From DASZZV01 sp035544835 (lineage in GTDB: Bacteria > Acidobacteriota > Thermoanaerobaculia > Gp7-AA8), in NCBI GenBank assembly GCA_035544835.1, contig DASZZV010000314.1, forward strand, positions 1 to 27,010: a stretch of DNA of 27,010 nt. Direction: 5' to 3'. Numbering within the stretch: position 1 is the first letter of the stretch; every line of letters begins with the position of its first letter. The notes beneath the pieces were generated by a model, which saw only the letters and a program-made list of their open reading frames with translations, was not told the DNA's origin and searched no databases. The translations under genes were made by a program, and so were the position numbers. Below, in pieces: positions 1-6,774 of the stretch.

Positions 1-498
1 CTGTCGGACTCCGAGAGCTCTCCTGCAGCCCTCTTGACCATAGGCCTGGAGCCCGATCGTGTCCCGGGTCTGCAGCTTGGGGCGTCCGCCTATCGGGGAA
101 GGATTCCCTCGGCCCAAGGGCACATGCGTGAGCTCGACCGAACCATATCCGGCAGCTATAGGAGCGAGAGTGTGGAGATCCGGAGCGAATGGAGCCGGAT
201 GAATCACTCGCTCATCAGCGACGGTCATACGTTTACGACCACGGGCTGGTATCTGCTGACGTCGTATCGCCTCAAGGGAAACCTTCGGAGATTAAGGCCA
301 TACGTTCTCTTCGACCATCTGTCTCTTCCCGAGAATGAGCAGTATCTGAGCGACGTGCGAGAGCTTCAAGCAGCGGCGGCGGGAGTACGGTGGGATGTGG
401 CGTCCCATCTGGCGCTGAAGTTCGATTTCCGCGAGCAGAAGATTGCGGACGATCCCGTAGAGAACCTAGTCCGCATTCAGGCCGCCTTCTATTTCTGA
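1..498 (+). CDS. C-terminal part of an outer-membrane beta-barrel porin (5' end outside the window)
   Basis: The frame is open from base 1 without a start, so the gene begins upstream. The visible 165 residues alternate polar and hydrophobic residues in the way of transmembrane beta-strands (for example TTGWYLLTSYRL and LRPYVLFDHLSL). The protein ends in ...RIQAAFYF, and a terminal aromatic residue, usually Phe, is the classic outer-membrane barrel signature recognised by the Bam machinery. This looks like the end of a phosphate- or anion-type porin, but the substrate cannot be read from the fragment. The next gene, a PstS-like protein, starts 5 nt after the stop, so the two are very likely one transcript. 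An internal ATG at base 34 is not the likely start. Confidence 0.7.
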   Translation: MSDSESSPAALLTIGLEPDRVPGLQLGASAYRGRIPSAQGHMRELDRTISGSYRSESVEIRSEWSRMNHSLISDGHTFTTTGWYLLTSYRLKGNLRRLRPYVLFDHLSLPENEQYLSDVRELQAAAAGVRWDVASHLALKFDFREQKIADDPVENLVRIQAAFYF

Positions 499-503
499 TC
501 ATC

Positions 504-1004
504 ATGCGAAGGCTGGCAACTACGATTTCGCTTTATGCATCGATGACCCTCGCCTCGGGTTACAGCTGCCTGGCCGCGGAATCGCGTACTCCTGTTGCCG
601 TGATCATCGTATCGGTGAAACAGCCGATGACGGGGGCGTCCACCGCTGAATTGCGACGCATCTTCCTCGGGCTCACAACCAGGTGGCCGACCCATCGACG
701 TGTGATCCTGCTCGTGCGCCCCGCCGAGGTCGAGGAGCAGAAGCTGCTGCTCCGCCGCGTGGTGCGAATGAGCGACATCGACTACTCGCAACACTGGCTC
801 GGCCAGGTCTTCAGGGGGGAGGCAGCTTCGCCACCGCGGACTGTCGAGTCAGTGGCGGCGATGAAGAAAGCCGTTGTCGAGGAGCCCGACGCGATCGGTC
901 TGCTTGACCTCAACGACCTGGAACCGGCCGACCTGCACACACTTCGCATGCTCGCTGTCGACGGAAAAACGCCCGTTGATCGCGACTACGTGTTGAGAAA
1001 GTGA
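504..1004 (+). CDS. PstS-like periplasmic substrate-binding family protein (short form)
   Basis: The 166-aa protein has an N-terminal signal peptide (RRLATTISLYASMTLASG, probable cleavage near CLAAES). It then follows the layout of short phosphate-ABC-transporter-type binding proteins: a strand VAVIIVSVKQPM, the segment STAELRRIFLGLTTRW (AELRRIFLG is typical of the family), the middle QHWLGQVFRGEAASPPR and the late motif EPDAIGLLDLNDL, where these proteins usually read 'GAIGYV'. The start at 504 was chosen because the signal peptide begins there; a longer frame would add about 38 residues overlapping the porin gene. It sits 5 nt downstream of the porin end. At 166 aa it is about half the length of true PstS, so it may be a sensor or accessory protein rather than a transporter subunit. 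No pst permease genes are visible. Confidence 0.65.
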   Translation: MRRLATTISLYASMTLASGYSCLAAESRTPVAVIIVSVKQPMTGASTAELRRIFLGLTTRWPTHRRVILLVRPAEVEEQKLLLRRVVRMSDIDYSQHWLGQVFRGEAASPPRTVESVAAMKKAVVEEPDAIGLLDLNDLEPADLHTLRMLAVDGKTPVDRDYVLRK

Positions 1005-1468
1005 TACGCGCCGAGGGGTGCGTGCGCCTCGCGCCGAGAGCGCCGATTGAACGCCGTCGCCATTCCTCAGCCGCCGGAGGTGGCCCAGCACCGGGAGCCC
1101 GGTGTGTGAGGCCCGGAGGGCCGCAGAGCTGGTAGCCAGTGGTGAGCAAAGCGAACCACTGGAAGACTTCACGAATCAATCATTTGCTTGAAGTTTCACC
1201 GAGCCCCGGTAGGGGCGAAAGCTGCTTACCGGATGCATCGATTGACGAGTTCTCTGTCGATTGCTCACGCCCCGGCCGGGGCTCTACAAGAAAGAATCGT
1301 TAGAACCCCGCGTCCAGTGGTTCGCTTCGCTCACCACTGGCTACCAGCTTACTGGCCCTCCGGGCCGCCCACGAATGGCCAAACTCCAACAGCCGCCGGA
1401 GGCGGCTCGTGCGAAGGAGAAAAATCGATCCCGGAGGGGTCGCGGAGTTTCACCAGAGATAGCGCCTG
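1005..1468. repeat. Gene-free spacer with palindromic repeats and a 52-bp inverted repeat
   Basis: This spacer between convergent genes has no credible gene. Its main element is an inverted repeat: 1111-1162 matches the reverse complement of 1314-1365 at 47 of 52 positions, including a central block derived from GGTAGCCAGTGGTGAGC. Around it are smaller hairpins: 1089-1104 (caccggg/cccggtg), 1203-1216 (gcccc/ggggc), 1269-1282 (gcccc/ggggc) and 1391-1407 (agccgcc/ggcggct). A related copy of the last lies at 1069-1084. A segment near 1010-1027 resembles one near 18261-18280 (ccgaggggtgcg). These look like REP-type intergenic elements. Confidence 0.7.
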
Positions 1469-2278
1469 CTACCGCGTGTGTACCGCAAACATCAGACCGA
1501 CTGCGTGCTCGCCGAAAAGCGGAGAGACGCTCATTGCGTAGCGTTGCGTGGTGCGGTGGCGATACACGACGCTCCGAGCGACGGCATGTCCAATCAGCGC
1601 CCCGGCGACTACGTCCGATGGAAAGTGCGCTCGATCGTTGACCCGCGAGAAGGCCACGCCTGATGCGATGGTGTAGACGATAGTCGGCACGACCCAGCCG
1701 TCGTAGTGGCCCGCCACCGCCGTCGCGAAGGCGAAGGCGTTGGTGGAATGGCCGGAGGGGAAGCTCTGATGGTTTCCCGAGAAGGGATGAAACGAGCTCG
1801 CTCCCTCTTCCTGGATAGGACGGCTCCGTCCCACGGCCCGCTTGATGAGAGGCGTGACCACGCCCGCGGCCCAGAGCTCGGACTCGAGGGAATCGATTCC
1901 GGCATCGCGCAGAGTTGTGTTCCGAAAGAGCAGGCCGGATCCGATCATCAGCACAGATGCCTGAAGGGCGCGGTGGCCTCCGAAGGGCGTTACTGCTTTC
2001 GCGAAGTCGTCGGTAGTCTGCGAGCGGTTCCGCTGGACGGCATTGTAGAGAGATCGGTCGCTGGCATAGACCACGCCTACAACAGCGGCACTCTCCGCGA
2101 CGCGCTTCCACATTTCGGCGTTCCAGTGAAGCGGTGCCAGCGCAAGTCCCTTCGCATCGGCAACGCACTCGCTCGCTTCCCTTTTGATCGCTGCGCCCGC
2201 GCTCCTCGACTCCGCCTCGGCGGCGAAAGAGGAAGCAGTGGAGAGGATGAGAATGGCTGAGAGGAAGATATTTTTCAC
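1469..2278 (-). CDS. PAP2-superfamily (acid phosphatase / phosphatidate phosphatase-like) protein
   Basis: The 269-aa protein has a signal peptide (MKNIFLSAILILSTASSFAA) and carries the three PAP2 phosphatase signature blocks in order: K-x6-RP at residues 146-154 (KRAVGRSRP), PSGH at 174-177, and SR-x5-H at 211-218 (SRVNDRAH) followed by FPSD. H177 and H218 are the expected catalytic histidines and the Lys/Arg residues the phosphate ligands. Hydrophobic stretches around 62-72, 105-117, 180-190 and 198-210 fit the family's membrane helices. Likely role: removing phosphate from a lipid phosphate, such as undecaprenyl-PP or a lipid A or phospholipid derivative, on the periplasmic side; the substrate is not determined. 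It lies 29 nt downstream of the outer-membrane barrel gene on the same strand, suggesting an operon. Confidence 0.88.
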   Translation of the reverse strand: MKNIFLSAILILSTASSFAAEAESRSAGAAIKREASECVADAKGLALAPLHWNAEMWKRVAESAAVVGVVYASDRSLYNAVQRNRSQTTDDFAKAVTPFGGHRALQASVLMIGSGLLFRNTTLRDAGIDSLESELWAAGVVTPLIKRAVGRSRPIQEEGASSFHPFSGNHQSFPSGHSTNAFAFATAVAGHYDGWVVPTIVYTIASGVAFSRVNDRAHFPSDVVAGALIGHAVARSVVYRHRTTQRYAMSVSPLFGEHAVGLMFAVHTR

Positions 2279-2307
2279 TTCAGTTCACCGCCTCGAAGGA
2301 TACCGCC

Positions 2308-3144
2308 TTACCGCGGCCAATGCTGCTGCCAACCTCGCCCGAAGCGGAATGTCAGGCCGGCGCGGACCAGGAATGCCGAGTTGTTGTCGTAGCTCAAACC
2401 GAGTCCGGCGACCAGGGCCGGCCGTATGTCGTATTTGATTCCGACGAGCGCCGAGGTCTCGCCGCCGGCGGCTTCGGGCGTGATCGTGCCGCCACCGGCA
2501 TCGCCTTCCGCAGCATCCGGAGTCGATGAGGTGTTGCCGATGATCTCGCCGACAACGTCGAATCCCGGTCGGAGATGGAGCTCGGCGGCGACGGCGTAGT
2601 TGAAGATGTTTCCCAGGTTGGCTCCTTTCGGACTTCCGATGAAGTTGTAACCGAGATTGAGATGCGCGTCGATGCGTCCGAATCGCTTCGTGGCCAGTCC
2701 AAGAATCGCTACGTCCGTTTTGCCGGTCCCGATGAGATCGTTCGTAGCGGTTGGAAGCTTGACCTCACCCGCCACAGCGAAGGCGGGACGTGAGACCGTC
2801 TCGGAAAGGAACTGATGCGTGAGAGTGATTTCCAGATCCCCCGGTCCGGTCGCGCCGCGTGCGTGCCGGGGCTTGATCGAGGTGTAAGGTACAGGCTCGA
2901 TGGTGAACTGCCAGTTGTGGGGGAGTCCGGCTTCGAACAGCAGGGCCACCGCTCGCTCGCGGCCATCGGAGGAAGTCTGAACCTCGACGACCGTCTCTAC
3001 CTCCATGGCGCCTGAAGGAAGCATTCGCGCGCTCTCCGTTTCCAGCGGCTGACCGCCGAATAGAACAATGGGCGAGAGTGTCACCAGGATTGTCAAAAGT
3101 GACCGCAGAAGGAGTCGGGAAGGGATGTGCTCGGATGTTTTCAT
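2308..3144 (-). CDS. Outer-membrane beta-barrel protein, transporter-like (MetA/phenol-degradation-type barrel)
   Basis: The 278-aa protein has a signal segment (LLLRSLLTILVTLSPIVLFGG) and then ETESARMLPSGAMEVETVVE, the usual opening of small outer-membrane barrels placed in the 'MetA pathway of phenol degradation'-type family. Amphipathic strands follow throughout (LEITLTHQFLSE, FAVAGEVKLPTA, AHLNLGYNFIG, GLGLSYDNNSAFLVRAGLTFRFG). A Gly/Thr/Ala-rich loop sits near residues 208-228. It does not end in an aromatic residue: a final GRGWQQHWPR tail follows the last strand. The function is unknown, and barrels of this group are often annotated as transporters without proof. It is the first gene of a likely two-gene minus-strand unit with the PAP2 phosphatase, and is divergent from the PepSY gene. 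Confidence 0.65.
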   Translation of the reverse strand: MKTSEHIPSRLLLRSLLTILVTLSPIVLFGGQPLETESARMLPSGAMEVETVVEVQTSSDGRERAVALLFEAGLPHNWQFTIEPVPYTSIKPRHARGATGPGDLEITLTHQFLSETVSRPAFAVAGEVKLPTATNDLIGTGKTDVAILGLATKRFGRIDAHLNLGYNFIGSPKGANLGNIFNYAVAAELHLRPGFDVVGEIIGNTSSTPDAAEGDAGGGTITPEAAGGETSALVGIKYDIRPALVAGLGLSYDNNSAFLVRAGLTFRFGRGWQQHWPR

Positions 3145-3295
3145 GGAGCGGATCTCAACAGGAATCAGATGAAAGCGCCGTTAACATCATGCCTTTCAAA
3201 TGATTGATTAGATTAATCTTACGTTCATGAATAGTGGCCTAGGGTGTGCTTTCATTCAGCTGTGGGCTCGCTGCTCACATAAAAGGAGAAATCAC
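3145..3295. promoter_or_regulatory. Divergent promoter region between the barrel/PAP2 unit and the PepSY gene
   Basis: This 151-bp spacer separates divergent genes and must hold both promoters. Its centre (3195-3235) is clearly AT-richer than its surroundings and contains a perfect 10-bp palindrome, agattaatct at 3210-3219, that could be a small operator. A -35-like ttgatt lies at 3204-3209, but I see no good -10 at the right spacing. A strong Shine-Dalgarno sequence, aaggag, at 3283-3288 serves the PepSY gene. Confidence 0.35.
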
Positions 3296-3766
3296 ATGAA
3301 GAACGTAAACCCCGCAGTCCTGACCTTCGCAGCCCTGCTTGCGCTCGGCCCGGTGGCGACACAGGCATCGACCACTGAGGAAAAGAAGGAGACCAAAAAG
3401 GTCGAGATGAAGGAAACCAAGGCAACGGAGCAAAAAGAGGAACACAAGACGACGACCTCTTCGAGCGACGCTGCGATGCTCAAGGAAGCGAAGATCACCA
3501 TGGATCAGGCCCGCGCCACCGCGTTGAAGGCGGCGCCCGGAAAAGTGGAGAGCGGAGAAATCGAGCGCGAGCACGGAAAGCTGATCTATTCGTTCGACAT
3601 TCGGAACGCTAAAGGCACGATCGACGAAGTGAACGTAAACGCCATCGATGGAAAAATCGTGGCTGTTGAGCATGAAAACAAAACCAAGGAAGCAGCCGAG
3701 AAGAAGCAGGAAGCGAAAGAGCACAAGACCACGACCACCAAGACAACAACCAAAACCAAGCACTGA
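3296..3766 (+). CDS. Exported PepSY-domain protein with Lys/Thr/Glu-rich flanks
   Basis: The protein is 156 aa with a signal peptide MKNVNPAVLTFAALLALG-PVATQAS. Residues from about 26 to 60 are low complexity (runs of EKK, KETK and HKTTTSSS). A single PepSY domain spans roughly 68-128: ITMDQARATALKAAPGKV, then GEIEREHGKLIYSFDIRN, and DEVNVNAIDGKIVAVEHE, the usual layout of this inhibitor/sensor fold. The tail is again Lys/Thr-rich (HKTTTTKTTTKTKH). The start at 3296 is fixed by the aaggag Shine-Dalgarno sequence 7 nt upstream; an earlier in-frame ATG at 3227 lacks one. An intrinsic terminator follows at once, so it is probably monocistronic. PepSY proteins often sit beside efflux or two-component genes, and here the efflux operon follows. 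Its exact role is unknown. Confidence 0.85.
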   Translation: MKNVNPAVLTFAALLALGPVATQASTTEEKKETKKVEMKETKATEQKEEHKTTTSSSDAAMLKEAKITMDQARATALKAAPGKVESGEIEREHGKLIYSFDIRNAKGTIDEVNVNAIDGKIVAVEHENKTKEAAEKKQEAKEHKTTTTKTTTKTKH

Positions 3767-3791
3767 CCTGCAGCGACTGACTTGAACCCAT

Positions 3792-3827
3792 GAGGAGCGC
3801 GACGACATGTCGCGCTCCTCGTTTTTT
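3792..3827 (+). terminator. Rho-independent terminator of the PepSY gene
   Basis: A perfect 12-bp stem, gaggagcgcgac (3792-3803) with gtcgcgctcctc (3809-3820), has a 5-nt loop and is followed by gtttttt. It begins 26 nt after the PepSY stop codon. Confidence 0.92.
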
Positions 3828-3925
3828 CGGAGGCTCACCATGGGCACGAATGGGTTGGACTTTCTGTGATCCAATCGTCTCATCGTCGTGGCCCACGGAT
3901 TGCCCTGACGCGTAACCAACTCGAG

Positions 3926-5404
3926 ATGAAGAGCACACCAGAGACTCTCCTTCGCAAAAGGCGCCGGCCTGGGCCGGCGTGTTTTCCCCTGGTGCGCCTT
4001 CTTCTCTTTATCCTGATCACGATCGCCGGATCCTCGACGAGGGCCCAGCAATCTTCGCCGCCGGCACAACCTCAACCGGAGTCCTCACCATCGACCCAAT
4101 CTCCGGCACTCCCGCCGTTCTCGGCGGTCACTCCGCCTCCGTCGCAGGTGGGCTCGCCTGTCGCGCCGACTGCTGCCTCAGCCTCGCCGCCGCTCTCGCT
4201 TTTGAGCGCCACGACCACCGCGCTGCAGCAGGCTTCGGCGCTGCAGCAGGCCCAACTCGATGAAGCAATCGCCGAGGGCGATCTTCGGCAGGCACAGGCC
4301 GCCATCCTGCCTCGCCTTAGAAGCCTCTCCACGTATGCGTACAACTCGCCGGCGCATCCACCGGCCAACCCTGGTAATCCGAGCTTTATCGCGCAGAACG
4401 CCGTGCGTGAGTTTCAGGAGCTGCTTGGAGTCACCGGAGAGCTGAGCTTCGGCGTCACGGCGACGGTTCGTCGCAGCAGGGCTCTTCTGCAGGCCGCACA
4501 CGCCGGAACCGAGGTTGCGCGACGCGCTCTGGTTCGCGGCGTCAACCAGGCCTACTACGGCGCGGCACTCGCGAGCGCGAAACGGCGGGCCGCAGATCTC
4601 AGTCTCGATGCAGCCCGGGAGTTCGAGCGAGTGACCGATCTGAATTACCGGGCCGGCGAAGTGCCGGAGGTGGACGTCATTCGCGCACGGCTGCAGACGG
4701 CGGCGCGCCTCGATGATGCGCTGCAAGCTCGAGAGGCAGAGGTGATCACCAACGCTTCACTGGCGACTCTGCTCGGTTATGACATGACGACGACTCCGAA
4801 CATCGAGCCGCTGCCGCAATCCATCGATAGGAGCGATGTCATTTCGATCTCGCCCGAGGGAGTTTCACGTCGCCCCGAATTGATACAACTCGAGGCGCAG
4901 TCGCGAGCTGCCCGCGCCGACATTGCCGTAGCTCGCGCCGATCGATTACCCCGGCTGACCTATTCGATCGACGAAGGCTTCGATAGCGGAACTCTGGCAT
5001 CCGCGGAGCTCAGACAGCACCGTGGAATCCTGGCGACCGCGAATCTCGACATCCCACTCTGGGACTGGGGCATCGGTCGCAGCCGGCAGCACCAGGCGGC
5101 ACTTCGCGCTCGGGGCGCCGAGTTGCAGCTGCAGCTTGGACGGCGCGACCTTTATCTGCAGTACGCGACGGCGCGACAGGAGGCGACGACCGCCGCCGAG
5201 CGCGTCGGCAATGCCCGCCGCGCCCTAAACGATGCCGAGAAAAACGTCACGATCTCGATTGCGCGATATCGGGCCGGCGAGGCCCCGATCTTAGAAGCAA
5301 CCGACGCTCAGACGACGGTTGCTGCGCAGCGGCTGGCCCTTCAGCAGGCTCTCTATGATTTCCAGATCGCGCAAGCACGTCTCCGGGAGGCAGCTGGACT
5401 ATGA
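3926..5404 (+). CDS. TolC-family outer-membrane efflux protein
   Basis: The protein (492 aa from this start) is the outer-membrane channel of an RND pump. After an N-terminal signal (VRLLLFILITIAGSSTRA) comes a Pro/Ser-rich linker to about residue 75. Two TolC-type repeats follow, rich in long heptad helices: ALQQASALQQAQLDEAIAEG...QAQAAILPRL early and ARADIAVARADRLPRLTYS late, with ISIARYRAGEAPILEATDAQ near the C terminus, all typical OEP motifs. The first TolC repeat includes FGVTATVRRSRALLQAAHAGTEVARR. Start choice is open: ATG 3926 has no clear Shine-Dalgarno sequence, and GTG 3992 would give a cleaner signal peptide. The stop overlaps the start of the membrane fusion protein by 4 nt (ATGA), implying translational coupling. 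Confidence 0.88.
   Translation: MKSTPETLLRKRRRPGPACFPLVRLLLFILITIAGSSTRAQQSSPPAQPQPESSPSTQSPALPPFSAVTPPPSQVGSPVAPTAASASPPLSLLSATTTALQQASALQQAQLDEAIAEGDLRQAQAAILPRLRSLSTYAYNSPAHPPANPGNPSFIAQNAVREFQELLGVTGELSFGVTATVRRSRALLQAAHAGTEVARRALVRGVNQAYYGAALASAKRRAADLSLDAAREFERVTDLNYRAGEVPEVDVIRARLQTAARLDDALQAREAEVITNASLATLLGYDMTTTPNIEPLPQSIDRSDVISISPEGVSRRPELIQLEAQSRAARADIAVARADRLPRLTYSIDEGFDSGTLASAELRQHRGILATANLDIPLWDWGIGRSRQHQAALRARGAELQLQLGRRDLYLQYATARQEATTAAERVGNARRALNDAEKNVTISIARYRAGEAPILEATDAQTTVAAQRLALQQALYDFQIAQARLREAAGL
3962..3984. other. Terminator-like hairpin inside the 5' end of the TolC gene
   Basis: The arms cgccggcc (3962-3969) and ggccggcg (3972-3979) pair around a very short loop and are followed by tgtttt. 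It is preceded by gcaaaagg, so it could act in either direction. It lies between the two candidate TolC starts (ATG 3926 and GTG 3992). It may be an attenuator or leader structure, or simply coding sequence. Confidence 0.4.
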
Positions 5405-6774
5405 CATTGTTCAGGGACAACATGACTGAAGAAACGGCCGTCCCCGCCGCCGGGGGCGAATCGCCAGCGCGCCAGTTGCTGGCCGATCGCCGCGCGCAGG
5501 CAGGCGGTGGCATCGTTCTGCTGCTCGTGCTCTTTCTGTTCTGGCGCGGCTGCCATAAGTCGACGGCCGGTGAAGGCGATACGAAAGTCGTGGTCAGCGT
5601 TCAGGTGGCCAAAGCGGAGCGCGCACCAATCTCCAACGAGATCACCACCGTCGCCACGCTCTCGGCGCGGCGCGAGGCGACGATCATGCCGAAGATCTCC
5701 GGGCAGATCGCACAGATGGCCCTCGTGAAGAACCGCCCCGTGCGTGAGGGTGACGTCATCGCGTTGCTCGAGTCGCGCGATCTCGCAGCCCAGCGCGCTG
5801 AAGCCGCCGCCGCCCTCGAGGAGGCAAACACGTCGGCGCACGAGACGGTGAATGGCGCCATTCCGCTGACCAACGTACAGGATGAAAAGGCGGTAAGGGA
5901 TGCGCGTGTGGCGCTGGAGAACGCGCGTAAGACCTCCGAGCGGCGTCAGCTGCTCTTCGATGAAGGTGGCATCTCGAAGAAGGAGCTCGAGGCATCGAAG
6001 CAGGCGCTCATCAACGCCGAGAACGATCTGCATGTGGCCGAGACGTCGGCGAGCGTTCATCGCGGGACGACGAATCCCGGTGATGTCGCGATCGCTCAGT
6101 CGAAAGCGCGGCAGGCGAGCGACCACCTCGCCAACCTTGACGCGCAGCTCGGCTACTCCGTCATTCGCGCCCCCTTCGCCGGCACGGTCACCGAGCAGTT
6201 TCAGTATCAGGGCGACTTCGCGAACCCCGGCAGCAAGCTCGTCACCGTTGCCGACGCCTCGAGTCTGATCGCGAAAGTGCAGGTCGGCGAGGCAACCGCG
6301 GCGAAGCTGAAAGTGGGAGACGCCGTTAGTGTCTTTCCGGACGAGCTGCCCGGTGTGGCCGTCGCCGGCAAGATCGATCTCGTCGGCCGTGGGGCCGACG
6401 CCCAGAGCCGCAGCGTCGAAGTCTGGATCTCTGTTCCAAACCCGGCCGGACGCTTGCGCCCCAACGGCGTCGCGCGCGTGGTGATCGCCTCCGAATCGAT
6501 TCCCGACGCCATCGTCGTTCCCTCGTCCGCGGTGACTCTTGACGCGACCAACGGGAACAGCGGAACCGTGATGGTCGTCGATGCGAAGTCGATTGCTCAT
6601 GAGGTCCACGTCACCATCGGCCGCAAAAGCGGCGGAAGGACGCAGATCACTTCCGGTCTTCAGAATGGAAAGCTTGTCGTGATCGAGGGGAACTACGGAC
6701 TTCCGGATGGAACCGAGGTGGCGGTTCCGAAGGCGGAAGCCCCGAAGGCGGAAGTCGCGGACCCGGCGAAATGA
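5401..6774 (+). CDS. RND efflux periplasmic adaptor (membrane fusion protein, HlyD/AcrA family)
   Basis: The protein is 457 aa. A cytoplasmic N-terminal segment precedes a single membrane anchor at residues 36-49 (GGIVLLLVLFLFWR). The lipoyl half-motif follows (ARREATIMPKISGQIAQMAL, then NRPVREGDVIALLESRDL), then a long alpha-helical hairpin (about 130-230; ELEASKQALINAENDLHVAE), the second lipoyl half (YSVIRAPFAGTVTEQFQYQGDFAN) and beta-barrel and membrane-proximal domains (GKIDLVGRGADAQSRSVEVWI, ARVVIASESIPDAIVVPSSAV). It bridges the RND pump and TolC in the periplasm. It overlaps both neighbours by ATGA, so the three are co-translated. An uncleaved membrane anchor replaces the lipidated N terminus of many AcrA-type adaptors. 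No substrate can be inferred. Confidence 0.93.
   Translation: MTLFRDNMTEETAVPAAGGESPARQLLADRRAQAGGGIVLLLVLFLFWRGCHKSTAGEGDTKVVVSVQVAKAERAPISNEITTVATLSARREATIMPKISGQIAQMALVKNRPVREGDVIALLESRDLAAQRAEAAAALEEANTSAHETVNGAIPLTNVQDEKAVRDARVALENARKTSERRQLLFDEGGISKKELEASKQALINAENDLHVAETSASVHRGTTNPGDVAIAQSKARQASDHLANLDAQLGYSVIRAPFAGTVTEQFQYQGDFANPGSKLVTVADASSLIAKVQVGEATAAKLKVGDAVSVFPDELPGVAVAGKIDLVGRGADAQSRSVEVWISVPNPAGRLRPNGVARVVIASESIPDAIVVPSSAVTLDATNGNSGTVMVVDAKSIAHEVHVTIGRKSGGRTQITSGLQNGKLVVIEGNYGLPDGTEVAVPKAEAPKAEVADPAK

Noticed and set aside
1188..1641. Plus-strand frames in the 1005-1468 spacer and into the PAP2 gene
   Set aside because: They translate palindromic repeats and the antisense of the PAP2 gene; no domain.
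3275..4075. Minus-strand open frame opposite the PepSY gene
   Set aside because: It is the complement of the Lys/Thr-rich coding sequence and runs through the terminator and into the TolC leader; no start signal or domain.
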